Notes: generated from the sequence alone by a model not told the origin. Shown: positions 33,815 through 42,794, counted from the stretch's first letter. The stretch: 64,000 nt of DNA from Anaerolineae bacterium (GCA_022824365.1 JAJEAA010000018.1:186001-250000); one strand, 5' to 3'. Numbers and translations are program-made.

Positions 33815-34641
33815 TAGACAAGAATGTTTTGCGGCAGCGCTTTGCCGAGGCGCTAAAAGCGGCGCTCGCCATCATCTTTCTCTTGCCTCTCTTCTTCACC
33901 ATCCTGGTCAGCTTTCGGCCGGAAGCGGAACCGGTCACCAACGGGAACATATTCTTCGGCAGCGAAATAACATTGGACAATTACGAGCGAGCCTTGGTCA
34001 TCGCGCCTTGGAGCCTGCACTACATCAACAGCTTCATCTTCGTGGCCGGTACGCTGCTGGTGCAATTAATAACCGTGACCATCGCCGCTTATGCCTTCGC
34101 GCGCATGAACTTCATCGGACGAGACATTCTCTTGCTTATCATCCTGCTGCAACTGATGATTCCATCGGGTGTTCTGCTCGTGCAGAATTTTCGTACCATC
34201 AACATGCTCGGCCTCTTCGATACCAGAACCGCCCTGATGATTCCGTATTGGGGCTCGGCATTCGGCCTGCTATTGCTGCGTCAGACTTTTCGTGAAGTTC
34301 CGATTGAGCTGGAAGAAGCCGCGCGCATTGACGGCGCCAACCTGTTTCAGGTCATTCGTCACGTCTATGTGACCAACTCAATACCGGCCTACCTTGCCTT
34401 CGCGCTGGTATCCGTCAGTTCACATTGGAATGAATTCCTTTGGCCCTTTATCATCACACGCTCGGAAGAAATCCGACCGCTTACAGTCGGACTAAACAAA
34501 CTGATCAAGACAACTGACCAAGGCGCCTTCTACGGGCAGTTGATGGCCGGCACCTTGATCGTCATCGCGCCCTTGGTCATTCTCTTTCTGCTTTTCCAGC
34601 GCCAATTCGTCGAGAGTTTCGCGCGCAGCGGCATTCGCTGA
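33811..34641 (+). CDS. Sugar ABC transporter permease (UgpE/MalG-type)
   Basis: The 276-residue partner permease. Its EAA loop is LEEAARIDGANLFQVIRHVYV, the canonical form, and the large periplasmic segment near the N-terminus follows helix 1 as in MalG/UgpE. ATGA overlap with the first permease ensures coupled translation. Together with the binding protein at 31516 it forms an importer for an unidentified sugar or polyol phosphate. Confidence 0.92.
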   Translation: MIDKNVLRQRFAEALKAALAIIFLLPLFFTILVSFRPEAEPVTNGNIFFGSEITLDNYERALVIAPWSLHYINSFIFVAGTLLVQLITVTIAAYAFARMNFIGRDILLLIILLQLMIPSGVLLVQNFRTINMLGLFDTRTALMIPYWGSAFGLLLLRQTFREVPIELEEAARIDGANLFQVIRHVYVTNSIPAYLAFALVSVSSHWNEFLWPFIITRSEEIRPLTVGLNKLIKTTDQGAFYGQLMAGTLIVIAPLVILFLLFQRQFVESFARSGIR

Positions 34642-34710
34642 TTTCAGACTATAGTCATTGGCAGCGCCGTACTATAATCGCGCCAGATCATCGACAGATG
34701 CCGAGCGACC

Positions 34711-36021
34711 ATGAATTACAAAGAGACACTGATAGGCAAGATCGCCAATCGCAAGGCAAAGATCGCGGTTGCAGGTCTTGGCTATGTCGGATTGCCGCTG
34801 GCGATCGAGTTTGCCGAAGCGGGCTTTCAGGTTCTGGGTTTGGATGTTGAAGCCAAAAAAGTGGAGCGGATCAACGCCGGCTGCAGTTATATCGACGATG
34901 TGCCTGACGAGCGAATTTCCAGCCTCACCCGCTCCGGCAAGCTGAGCGCCACAACCGCCTACGAAGACATCAGCGACGCCGATGCGATTAGCATTTGCGT
35001 ACCAACGCCCCTGCGCAAGACCCGCGATCCGGACATGTCTTACATCATTCAAGCTGCGAGATCAATCGCCGGGATATGTCGGCCAGGCATGCTCATCGTG
35101 CTCGAAAGCACCACTTACCCCGGCACAACAGAAGAAATCATTGTCCCGGAAATCACTGGTGAGGACCACGTTGTTGGCGAAGATATCTTTGTCGCCTACT
35201 CGCCGGAGCGCATTGATCCGGGCAATCAGACCTTTTCGGTGCGAAACACGCCGAAAGTGGTTGGCGGAATCACGACGAATTGCACAGAGGTGGCGACCGC
35301 CCTGTACAGCGCAGCGGTGGACACCATCATCACGGTCAGTTCGCCGACCGCGGCCGAGATGGTCAAATTGCTGGAGAATACCTTCCGCGCCGTTAATATT
35401 GGCTTGGTCAATGAAATGGCGCTGATGTGCGACAAGCTGGATATCGATGTCTGGGAAGTCATCAACGCAGCCGCTTCCAAGCCATTTGGCTATATGCCTT
35501 TCTACCCGGGTCCGGGGCTTGGCGGTCACTGTATCCCGGTAGATCCACATTATCTCAGTTGGAAGCTAAAGATGCTCAACTACAACGCGAGATTCATTGA
35601 GCTGGCAAGCGAGATTAACACCTCCATGCCTTTCTATGTGGTCGAGAAAGTCACTGAGACGCTCAACAACCAAGAACGAGCTGTTCGCGGCTCGCGCATC
35701 GTCATCCTGGGCGTGGCATACAAACGCGATGTCGACGATGTGCGCGAAAGTCCAGCCCTTGATATCATCAGCTTGCTGCGGCAGCGCGGGGCCGTCGTCT
35801 CTTATCACGATCCTCATGTGCCAGAGATAAGCCTGCAAAATGAGTTGCTGTTGCGGTCGGAAGCATATAGCGCCGGCCTGCTTCAAAATGCGGACTGCGT
35901 CGTGGTGGTGACCGATCATTCTGTTTTCGACTGGTCGGAAGTCGCTTGCAATAGCCGATCCATAGTGGATACTCGGCACGTCTTCGCCGCCTACGACAGC
36001 GAACATATCATCGGTCTGTGA
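34711..36021 (+). CDS. Nucleotide sugar dehydrogenase (UDP-ManNAc/GlcNAc 6-dehydrogenase type)
   Basis: A 436-residue UDP-sugar dehydrogenase that oxidises C6 to a uronic acid with two NAD. The N-terminal fold has VAGLGYVGLPLA (glycine loop 22-27), the centre EMVKLLENTFRAVNI (K219, N223) and the catalytic Cys C274 in GGHCIPVDPHY; the C-terminal lobe has GVAYKRDVDDVRESPA. The sequence style is closest to WecC/WbpA (UDP-ManNAc or UDP-GlcNAc dehydrogenases) rather than UDP-glucose dehydrogenase. A TATAAT at 34673-34678 lies upstream. It starts the glycan gene group; its product could be the donor for the GT26 domain encoded at 37279. Confidence 0.92.
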   Translation: MNYKETLIGKIANRKAKIAVAGLGYVGLPLAIEFAEAGFQVLGLDVEAKKVERINAGCSYIDDVPDERISSLTRSGKLSATTAYEDISDADAISICVPTPLRKTRDPDMSYIIQAARSIAGICRPGMLIVLESTTYPGTTEEIIVPEITGEDHVVGEDIFVAYSPERIDPGNQTFSVRNTPKVVGGITTNCTEVATALYSAAVDTIITVSSPTAAEMVKLLENTFRAVNIGLVNEMALMCDKLDIDVWEVINAAASKPFGYMPFYPGPGLGGHCIPVDPHYLSWKLKMLNYNARFIELASEINTSMPFYVVEKVTETLNNQERAVRGSRIVILGVAYKRDVDDVRESPALDIISLLRQRGAVVSYHDPHVPEISLQNELLLRSEAYSAGLLQNADCVVVVTDHSVFDWSEVACNSRSIVDTRHVFAAYDSEHIIGL

Positions 36022-36096
36022 TGTTGCCGCGCCCCCCAATAACTGGCCGCGCTCGCAAGCGACGCCGGACACTGTGACGGACGGCGAGCCAAGCCG

Positions 36097-37224
36097 ATGA
36101 GCCAATCGCCATACCGGATCGCTATCGATGCCAGCCGCAGCACGGCAGGGACGCCTACCGGTACCGAAACCTACTCCCTCCGCCTGAGCCAGGCTCTGAT
36201 CGCCGCCAATGATAGCGCGGAGGTCCCGGCGCGGATTTCGTTGTATTTTCGCGACCGCCCGCCCGCAGGGCTCTACACGGATTCCGTCAATGTCGACATC
36301 CTGCGCATTCCCTTCCCGCGCCTCTGGACGCATCTTCGTTTCGCCGCCGAGCTTTGGCGGTCGAGACCCGATATCACCTTCGTGCCGGCGCATACCCTGC
36401 CCTTTGCCTTTCCGGGCCGAGCCATCGTGACGGTTCATGATCTGGGCTTCAAGCGCTTCCCCGCCGCGCATCCGCCCGCTCAGCGCCTTTATCTGGACGC
36501 CAGCACCCGCTTCAGTCAAGCCCGCGCCGATCTCATCTTCGCCGACAGTCAGGCCACGGCGGCGGACTTGATCCGATATTACGGCACGCCAGCAAAAAAG
36601 ATACGCGTTATCTATCCCGGCGTCGACCCGGCGAAGCTGAAGGCCGCCACCGAGCAAATCGAGGCTGTCCGCGCCAAGCATCAACTGCCATCGCGCTATT
36701 TTTTGTTCATCGGCACCTTGCAGCCGCGGAAAAACATCAAGGGCATCGTGCAGGCGTTCGCAGGTTGGCAGCAGAGCCGGAACGAACCTGAAACCGGGTT
36801 GGTTCTGGCTGGCGGAAAAGGCTGGTTATATGAGGACGCCTGGCTGGAAGGCGCGCAACAAGTTTATGCGACCGGCTACGTGAGCGAGGCCGATAAAGCC
36901 GCCTTGCTAGCCAACGCGCTTGCGCTGGTCTTTCCCAGCTTGTACGAGGGCTTCGGCTTCCCCGCCATAGAAGCCATGATCGCCGGCGCGCCAGTCATCG
37001 CCAGCAATACATCGAGTCTGGGCGAGATTGTCGGCGAGAGCGGGCTCCTGGTCGATCCGCAAGACGTGAATGCCATTGCCGCCGCAATGAGCCGAATCAG
37101 CGATGATGAGCCGCTGCGGCAGGCCTTGATTCACCGAGGCTATCAACGCGCCAAACGCTTCACCTGGGAATCGGCCGCCGAGCAAGCGATGAGCGCTTTT
37201 CGTGAACTGGGCGCGCCCGCTTAA
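36097..37224 (+). CDS. GT4-family glycosyltransferase
   Basis: A 375-residue GT-B retaining glycosyltransferase. The N-terminal acceptor domain opens with GIDASR-like AIDASRSTAGTPTGTETYS, the linker has RVIYPGVDP, and the donor site GTLQPRKNIKGIVQAF, PSLYEGFGFPAIEAMIAGAPVIAS (E-x7-E region) is complete. Such enzymes build surface glycans from UDP-, GDP- or TDP-sugars. The short gap to the dehydrogenase (75 bases) and to the next glycosyltransferase supports one gene group. Confidence 0.9.
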   Translation: MSQSPYRIAIDASRSTAGTPTGTETYSLRLSQALIAANDSAEVPARISLYFRDRPPAGLYTDSVNVDILRIPFPRLWTHLRFAAELWRSRPDITFVPAHTLPFAFPGRAIVTVHDLGFKRFPAAHPPAQRLYLDASTRFSQARADLIFADSQATAADLIRYYGTPAKKIRVIYPGVDPAKLKAATEQIEAVRAKHQLPSRYFLFIGTLQPRKNIKGIVQAFAGWQQSRNEPETGLVLAGGKGWLYEDAWLEGAQQVYATGYVSEADKAALLANALALVFPSLYEGFGFPAIEAMIAGAPVIASNTSSLGEIVGESGLLVDPQDVNAIAAAMSRISDDEPLRQALIHRGYQRAKRFTWESAAEQAMSAFRELGAPA

Positions 37225-37278
37225 ATCGTCCCCTCGCCAATCTGATAGAATGGCAGTGTGCAAGTGGCTTCTGAGATT

Positions 37279-39099
37279 ATGGCGAGCGAGCGTTTTCTCC
37301 TGGTGCAATTGGCGGATATTGGTGACTTGGTCCTGACCACACCAGCCATCGCCGCATTGCGCGAGGCTCATCCACAAGCCCGTATTGACCTCTTCGCCTC
37401 GGAGCGCGCGCTGCCCTGCCTGCCGGACGGGTTGGCGGATAGAGCCTTTCCCTTCAAGGGCGGCGGAAACGCCAGCCGCGCTTTTTTCTCACGGGCGAAT
37501 CTGCCGATCTTGAGCAAATTGCGACGGGAGGATTATGACGCCGTCGTGTTCTTTCACCACTTCACAAAGCGAGCCGGCGTATTGAAATTCTGGCTGATCG
37601 CCAAAGCCAGCGGCGCGCGGCGCGTTATAGGCTTACAAAATGCTCAGGTCTGGTTCTTGACGGATGCAATAGCCGACGGCGGCTTCGGCGCGCAACATCA
37701 GGCTCAATACTGGCTGGACCTGGTCGCCAAGCTCGGCGCAAGCAGCGCAGCCCGCCCCGCGCAAGTGAAGCGCGAGGCTTTCAAATGCGACGCTCTCTCC
37801 GATGCCATCGCGCCAAAAGTGGTCATCCATCCAGGCAGCGGCGGTTACAGCAGAGCGCGGCGCTGGCTTCCGGAGCGCTTCGCGGCAGTGGCGAAAAACC
37901 TGCAAGATACGCACGACGCCCAAATCATCCTCGTGGGTACAGCCAATGATGACGTAGCTGCCGTCGCGCAATTATTGAACGAGGGCAGTATCAATCTGGC
38001 AGGCAAGACTTCCTTGCCGCAACTGGCTGATGTGATTGCGCGGGCCGATCTATTCATAGGCGCTGACAGCGGTGTGATGCATATCGCCGCCGCCGCCAAT
38101 ACCCCTCTCGTCAGTATTTTCGGTCCAACGAACAGCAATGCCTGGCGTCCCTGGACCGCCGGCGCGGAGTCCATCGTCATGCGCAGTGGCGTGGAGTGCA
38201 GTCCCTGCAGCTACGTCGGGCACAACATCGGCGCGCGTGAGGGATGCGCCGCCCGCACCTGCATGAAGCTCGTCACGATCGAACAGGTCGCGGACGCCGC
38301 CGCCAACGTGCTGGCGGGCCATACAGCAGTCGGCAACATCCGCCGCGCATATTCGCCGCCCCCTGTCACTAGCCCGCGTATTGATATTCTGGGTGTGCCT
38401 GTCAACGCCTTAACCTACGACGACTTGCTGCGACAAATCGACGCTTGGGTATGCAGCGCGAACGGCGCCCAGCACGTCTGCACCGTCAATCCCGAATTTA
38501 TCATGATTGCCAGGGGCGATCCGATATTCTTCAACATTCTCAATCGCGCCGCCATCTGTGTCCCCGATGGCATCGGCTTGCTTTGGGCCAGCCGTCAATT
38601 AGGCGCGCCCCTGCCCGAGCGCGTCACGGGATCGGATGGCGTTCCGCTTATCGCCCAACGGGCCGCCGAGCGCGGCTGGAAGATATTTTTCCTCGGCGCG
38701 GCTGAAGGCATAGCCGATAAAGCGGCCGAAATTCTGCGGTCGCGTTACCCTCGGCTGCGCGTGGCGGGGGTATATGCCGGCAGCCCGGCGGAGCATGAAG
38801 AAGACGAGATTGTTGAATTGGTGAACGCCAGCGGCGCCGATATCCTCTTCGTGGCTTACGGCGCGCCAAATCAAGACAAATGGATCGCCCGCAACCTTCT
38901 CCGCCTGAAAATATCGATGGCGATGGGCGTCGGCGGTTCTTTCGACTTTATCGCCGGCGTCGTGCCGCGAGCCCCCGCTTGGATGCAGAAGCGCGGACTG
39001 GAGTGGCTTTACCGCCTGCTCAGGCAACCCTGGCGGCTGAAGCGCATGATGCGGCTGCCGCGCTTTGTCATTGCCGTGCTGCGTCAATCAAGGCGCTGA
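37279..39099 (+). CDS. GT9-GT26 bifunctional glycosyltransferase fusion
   Basis: A 606-residue fusion. Residues 1 to about 345 are a GT9 (heptosyltransferase-type) GT-B enzyme: LLVQLADIGDLVLTTPAI, HPGSGGYSRARRWLPERF and ADSGVMHIAAAANTPLVSIFGPT. Residues from about 365 are a full GT26 (WecG/TagA/CpsF) domain: VNPEFIMIARGDPIF, PDGIGLLWASRQLG, RVTGSD, AYGAPNQDKWI and GGSFDFIAG. GT26 members transfer UDP-ManNAcA or UDP-ManNAc to a lipid-linked acceptor. A single stop ends both domains, and the short linker carries an RAYSPPPVTSP stretch. I chose ATG 37279; a GTG at 37258 is possible but overlaps a -10-like box. Confidence 0.92.
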   Translation: MASERFLLVQLADIGDLVLTTPAIAALREAHPQARIDLFASERALPCLPDGLADRAFPFKGGGNASRAFFSRANLPILSKLRREDYDAVVFFHHFTKRAGVLKFWLIAKASGARRVIGLQNAQVWFLTDAIADGGFGAQHQAQYWLDLVAKLGASSAARPAQVKREAFKCDALSDAIAPKVVIHPGSGGYSRARRWLPERFAAVAKNLQDTHDAQIILVGTANDDVAAVAQLLNEGSINLAGKTSLPQLADVIARADLFIGADSGVMHIAAAANTPLVSIFGPTNSNAWRPWTAGAESIVMRSGVECSPCSYVGHNIGAREGCAARTCMKLVTIEQVADAAANVLAGHTAVGNIRRAYSPPPVTSPRIDILGVPVNALTYDDLLRQIDAWVCSANGAQHVCTVNPEFIMIARGDPIFFNILNRAAICVPDGIGLLWASRQLGAPLPERVTGSDGVPLIAQRAAERGWKIFFLGAAEGIADKAAEILRSRYPRLRVAGVYAGSPAEHEEDEIVELVNASGADILFVAYGAPNQDKWIARNLLRLKISMAMGVGGSFDFIAGVVPRAPAWMQKRGLEWLYRLLRQPWRLKRMMRLPRFVIAVLRQSRR

Positions 39100-39178
39100 G
39101 CCCCAACCGCACCTTTAGCTTGCGGGCTGCCCTGGTGTAAACTGCAGAAGGTACTGACGACCGGAAGCGAGACTGCGC

Positions 39179-40174
39179 GTGCCCAACGAGTTGCAATCAC
39201 TAGTCGCCAGCTTGGCGAAGAAAACTGTGCTTGTTATCGGCGATGTGATGCTGGATGAGTACATCATCGGCAAGCCGACGCGGATGAGCCGGGAAGCGCC
39301 CGTGCCGGTACTGGAACTGGAATCGAGACAATATATCGCCGGAGGCTCCGCCAACCCCTCAGCGAATATTGTTTCCCTCGGCAGCCGCGCGATTCAAGTC
39401 GGCGTCATCGGCGCGGACGAACCCGGCCAACGCCTGACGCAGATTTTAAGCGACCAGGGCATCGACGCGGGGGGCTTGGTCACTCGCTCGGATCGTCCCA
39501 CTACCGTGAAGACCAGAATCCTGGCGCAGATGGGCTTGCGCTTTCCGCAACAAGTGACGCGCGTCGATACACTCACGCGCCGGCTTATCGACGGCGAGAC
39601 CGAAGGCTTAATTCTGGAATTCGCGCACAGGCATATCAACAGCGTTGACGCCGTGCTCTTGTCGCACTACCACGGCGGCTTGCTCAGGCCATCGCTGGTC
39701 AGCAAGCTGCGCCAACTCTGTCAACATGAAGCGGTATTGCTGACCGCTGATGTGCAAGGCGAGTTTGAGACCTTCCGTGGCATAGATGTCATCAAATGCA
39801 ATGCCGAAGACGCGCAGCGCTATCTCCAGCGCGATCTCGCTTCGGATGACGATTTCAGTTGGGCGGCGCAGCAACTCTGCGATAGGCTGGGCATCGTCAA
39901 TAGCGCCATCATTACGCGAGGCAGCCAAGGCGCAACGCTGTCATTTGAAAACAGCGCTTGTCACTGCCCCGCTCCGAAAATCAGCGATGTCTTTGACACG
40001 GTTGGCGCCGGCGATACCGCCATCGCGACCACCACGCTTGCCCTGGCTGGCGGCGCCTCCGCGCCAAACGCAGTCATGCTGGCTAATCATGCCAGCGGCA
40101 TTGTGGTGCGCCATCTGGGCAATTACGCGCCCTCGGCGGAAGAGCTGCGGCGCAGCATCAATGACGACTTATGA
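39179..40174 (+). CDS. PfkB-family kinase, heptose-7-phosphate kinase (HldE N-domain)-like
   Basis: A 331-residue PfkB sugar kinase. The N-terminus VLVIGDVMLDEYIIGKPTRMSREAPVPVLE is characteristic of the RfaE/HldE heptose-7-phosphate kinase domain, GGSANPSANIVSLGS forms the sugar site and DTVGAGDTAIA holds the catalytic Asp. The nucleotidyltransferase half of HldE is absent. The substrate could be a heptose-7-phosphate or another sugar phosphate; with no LPS genes present, the latter is open. GTG start at 39179. Its stop overlaps the end of the convergent VOC gene by six bases. Confidence 0.88.
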   Translation: MPNELQSLVASLAKKTVLVIGDVMLDEYIIGKPTRMSREAPVPVLELESRQYIAGGSANPSANIVSLGSRAIQVGVIGADEPGQRLTQILSDQGIDAGGLVTRSDRPTTVKTRILAQMGLRFPQQVTRVDTLTRRLIDGETEGLILEFAHRHINSVDAVLLSHYHGGLLRPSLVSKLRQLCQHEAVLLTADVQGEFETFRGIDVIKCNAEDAQRYLQRDLASDDDFSWAAQQLCDRLGIVNSAIITRGSQGATLSFENSACHCPAPKISDVFDTVGAGDTAIATTTLALAGGASAPNAVMLANHASGIVVRHLGNYAPSAEELRRSINDDL

Positions 40175-40528
40175 GGCCAATTCGACAAACTCTATGGTGT
40201 TGCCATCTGGGTCCGCCAGCGATGCCACCTTGGCGCCTTTGTATTCGTCGATGGGATTGATTTCGCTGCCATGATTTGCCAAGCCCTGCTCCATGATCGC
40301 CTCAATATCTTCGACTTGAAAGCGAAACTGCTGCCGATTTTGTTGGGCGATTACACCGGCAATCGCATTGGGGCAGAGCGTCAACTCAATCGCCCCTATC
40401 TTGCCGCCATAAAACTGCTCGGGTCCAATATGCACGGTCGCTTTGAGTTCCGCCTTAAAAACAGCATTGTAGAATTTCACCATTTTCTTCATATTCACGG
40501 CTGCAATCGTCAGCCCGGTCATCTTCAT
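40169..40528 (-). CDS. VOC-family (glyoxalase/bleomycin resistance fold) protein
   Basis: A 119-residue protein with two beta-alpha-beta-beta-beta modules: MTGLTIAAVNMKKMVKFYNAVF and the closing DPDGNTIEFVEL typical of the vicinal oxygen chelate fold. The usual metal ligands (His/Glu) are not obvious; E near ELTLCPN and the terminal E in IEFVE could be two. It may be a small-molecule binding or resistance protein. ATG 40528 follows AGGAGAGG, while the open frame to 40591 lacks a ribosome site. It lies alone, convergent with the kinase and divergent from the ATL gene. Confidence 0.82.
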   Translation of the reverse strand: MKMTGLTIAAVNMKKMVKFYNAVFKAELKATVHIGPEQFYGGKIGAIELTLCPNAIAGVIAQQNRQQFRFQVEDIEAIMEQGLANHGSEINPIDEYKGAKVASLADPDGNTIEFVELAS

Positions 40529-40607
40529 TTGCCTCTCCTGTCGCGCTTTATATCTTCGCGCCGTCAAACAAGCCTTTCCATTTCGCCTCATCTACCTCGG
40601 AGGCTCC

Positions 40608-41018
40608 ATGTACAACCCGCCTAACGCCAAATCATTTTTCGAAACCGTGTGGGATATCGTCTTGCAGATCCCGGCTGGCAAGGTGAGCAGTTACGGGCAG
40701 ATCGCCTCGATGATCCCGCCTGACGAATACACGGAACCAGCTCAAATGCGCAGCCTGGCGCCACGCTGGGTCGGCACGGCCTTGCGCAAGACACCGCGCG
40801 GCAAGTCCATACCCTGGCACCGCGTCATCAACAGTCAAGGCGCGATCAGTTTCCCCGCCGGCAGCCCGCAAGCGGAACAGCAACGGCGCCTGCTGGAACT
40901 GGAAGGCATCGCCTTCGATAAACGCGGGGTGGTCAACTTTCGGCTCTGCGCCTGGGAAGGTCCCGATCATGAATATCTGCTGCGCAAGAATCTGCTGCCG
41001 CCCAAGGCCCTTGGCTGA
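40608..41018 (+). CDS. Alkyltransferase-like DNA repair protein (ATL, MGMT fold)
   Basis: A 136-residue MGMT-fold protein. The core reads VWDIVLQIPAGKVSSYGQIA and the active-site strand SIPWHRVIN, where W70 replaces the alkyl-acceptor Cys of O6-methylguanine methyltransferases. This is the mark of ATL proteins, which bind O6-alkylguanine without repairing it and flag it for nucleotide excision repair. The recognition helix region with MRSLAPRWVGTALRKT is present. ATG follows GGAGG. It is monocistronic, convergent with the RmlA gene, three bases apart. Confidence 0.92.
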   Translation: MYNPPNAKSFFETVWDIVLQIPAGKVSSYGQIASMIPPDEYTEPAQMRSLAPRWVGTALRKTPRGKSIPWHRVINSQGAISFPAGSPQAEQQRRLLELEGIAFDKRGVVNFRLCAWEGPDHEYLLRKNLLPPKALG

Positions 41019-41021
41019 ACG

Positions 41022-42095
41022 CTAGAACTGAACGTAACTGTTCTCCGCCAGGACGAAACGATGAGCATCCGGCATGTGCGTCGCGGACGTAACTCGGGCG
41101 TTATCCGCCAGCAGGCTGCGGTCGATTCGCCCCATGATATTGCGAATCTCGCAATTCTTCATCACGATGCTGGCTTCGACCTCGCTACCCTCCACCGTGA
41201 CATTGTCGCCGATAGATGTGTAGGGACCGACATAGCTGTTGCGGATGACGGTGTTGTTTCCGATGATAACTGGACCGCGGATGACACTGTTGATGATGCG
41301 GCTATCGCGCCCGATAAGCACACGATGGGAAACTTCGCTTTCGCCTTCAATCTGCTCGCTTTGCTCCGGCGCCGGCGTGTATGGCAGTTCTTCAAGCACC
41401 AGTTGATTGGCCATGATTATCGCGTTTGGCTTGCCGGCATCGATCCACCAGCCGTTCAACTTGTATGAGGCCACCGGCAATCCGTCATTGATCAACACCT
41501 GGATCGCGTCAGTGATCTCCAACTCATTTCGTCCCGATGGTCTGATGCGCTGAATCGCGTCAAATATCGACGCGCGAAAGAGGTAGACACCGGCAATTGC
41601 CATATTGGAGGGAGGATCTGCCGGCTTTTCCACCACTCGCAGAATTCGGCCATTATCTATCTCGGCAATGCCGAAGCGAGTGGGATCGCTGACTGCGCCC
41701 AGGACCACCGTCGCTTCTTTATCGGAATCGGCAAAGGATGTGAGCAAATCTGTCATTTTGTCCTGGAAAATATTGTCGCCGAGAAAGACGGTAAATGGCT
41801 CTCCGCCGACGAACTCGCGACAGAGCGCCGTGGCATGCGCCAAGCCGAGTTGCTCATCCTGGACGATGTACTCAATCTTGACGCCGAGAGCCCGGCCGCC
41901 TTTGAGATTGGTGACAACCGGCGAATCCAGGCTGTTGACGACAATGCCGATATCGGTCAAGCCAGCTTTCTTCAGCGCGTCCAAGGCGTAGTTGATCAGC
42001 CAACGATTCGCCACCGGCACCAGGGACTTTGGCATGGTCAAGGTCACCGGTCGCAAACGCGTTCCCTGTCCAGCCGCCAATATCAAAGCCTTCAT
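41022..42095 (-). CDS. rmlA: Glucose-1-phosphate thymidylyltransferase (long RmlA)
   Basis: A 357-residue nucleotidyltransferase that makes dTDP-glucose, first step of dTDP-rhamnose and other deoxysugars. The N-terminus ALILAAGQGTRLRPVTLTMPKSL binds the nucleotide, GLAHA and GDNIF follow, and NGWWIDAGKP is conserved. The C-terminal 110 residues form a left-handed beta-helix (VLIGRDSRIINSVIRGPVIIG...), as in the long form of the family. ATG 42095 has GGAG 9-12 bases before it. rmlB, C and D are not in the window. It is divergent from the repeat-bearing gap and belongs by function to the glycan gene group. Confidence 0.9.
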   Translation of the reverse strand: MKALILAAGQGTRLRPVTLTMPKSLVPVANRWLINYALDALKKAGLTDIGIVVNSLDSPVVTNLKGGRALGVKIEYIVQDEQLGLAHATALCREFVGGEPFTVFLGDNIFQDKMTDLLTSFADSDKEATVVLGAVSDPTRFGIAEIDNGRILRVVEKPADPPSNMAIAGVYLFRASIFDAIQRIRPSGRNELEITDAIQVLINDGLPVASYKLNGWWIDAGKPNAIIMANQLVLEELPYTPAPEQSEQIEGESEVSHRVLIGRDSRIINSVIRGPVIIGNNTVIRNSYVGPYTSIGDNVTVEGSEVEASIVMKNCEIRNIMGRIDRSLLADNARVTSATHMPDAHRFVLAENSYVQF

Positions 42096-42794
42096 CAAGC
42101 ATCTCCAGATCCATGTGAGCGATTGTCGAGATCACTAGGGATACTAGCAGAGGTTGCATTTTCGCGACAGGCGAAGGCCTACTTCTTGCCGGGCAATCGC
42201 TTCCAATTATTTCTTAGCGCCGAGTACAGCGATGGTCGCGTAGACACTGACCGGCGATCGCTTAGACACCCACTAAGCCGGCGGCACAGGGTATTTATAT
42301 TTGCCAGCGAAGTTATCATGCAGTCAGCAGGCAGACGCTCCCAGTGAATATTTCTTTTTGGTTTGTTTATTGTCCAAAACGGACGAAGTCGGACAATAAA
42401 ACACTTTTTTCGGACAATAGACGCGGTTTTCTGGGCGAAAAGGACAAAGCGGAGGCGGCTGCCGGTATGATTTTGGTATGCTTCCGCAGCGGCGCAACGG
42501 CCGGCATAGAGGCGGGAATCGGCGGAGGGCATGGGTTGGGCGCCGCGATTGAGAGCTTGCGATAATTGATCCATAAGGGAAGTGTATCATCATTTTGAGT
42601 AGAGAGCAAGAACAGATGTTCGCGATCTTCGAGGTCGCCGAAAAGCGATTTCGGACGTCCGGCAGGGTCACGCAGGACGCGTAAGTCACGTAGGCATTGA
42701 CCTTCGACACAGCCCTTTGACACTGGGCGCGCTCGGTGGCGAAATTGAGTTTGAATTTGTCTTCGCGGCGGATGTAAATTTTGAAGCGATTGCC
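42096..42794. other. Gene-poor interval with short repeats
   Basis: About 700 bases without a supported gene. Open frames on the minus strand (42324-42723) are shadows: no ribosome site and low-complexity translation. The centre holds the GGACAATA repeat cluster (42366-42420). The rest shows no tRNA, clear terminator or transposase remnant. The composition is mixed and the region may be an old insertion. Confidence 0.55.
42366..42420. repeat. GGACAATA inverted and direct repeat cluster
   Basis: TTTATTGTCC (42366-42375) and GGACAATAAA (42391-42400) are a perfect 10-bp inverted repeat with 15 bases between them, and a further CGGACAATAG lies at 42411-42420, so GGACAATA occurs three times (once inverted) in 55 bases. 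A partial AAGGACAAAG follows near 42440. The layout suggests a protein-binding site, an attachment site or the end of a small mobile repeat. Confidence 0.6.

Noticed and set aside
35566-36684. 372-codon minus-strand open frame
   Set aside because: It crosses the dehydrogenase and GT4 genes on the opposite strand; both are well supported, and this frame has no ribosome site or domain.
42324-42723. Overlapping minus-strand frames, considered as a transposase remnant
   Set aside because: No catalytic motif or inverted termini were recognised; translations are low in complexity and mutually overlapping.
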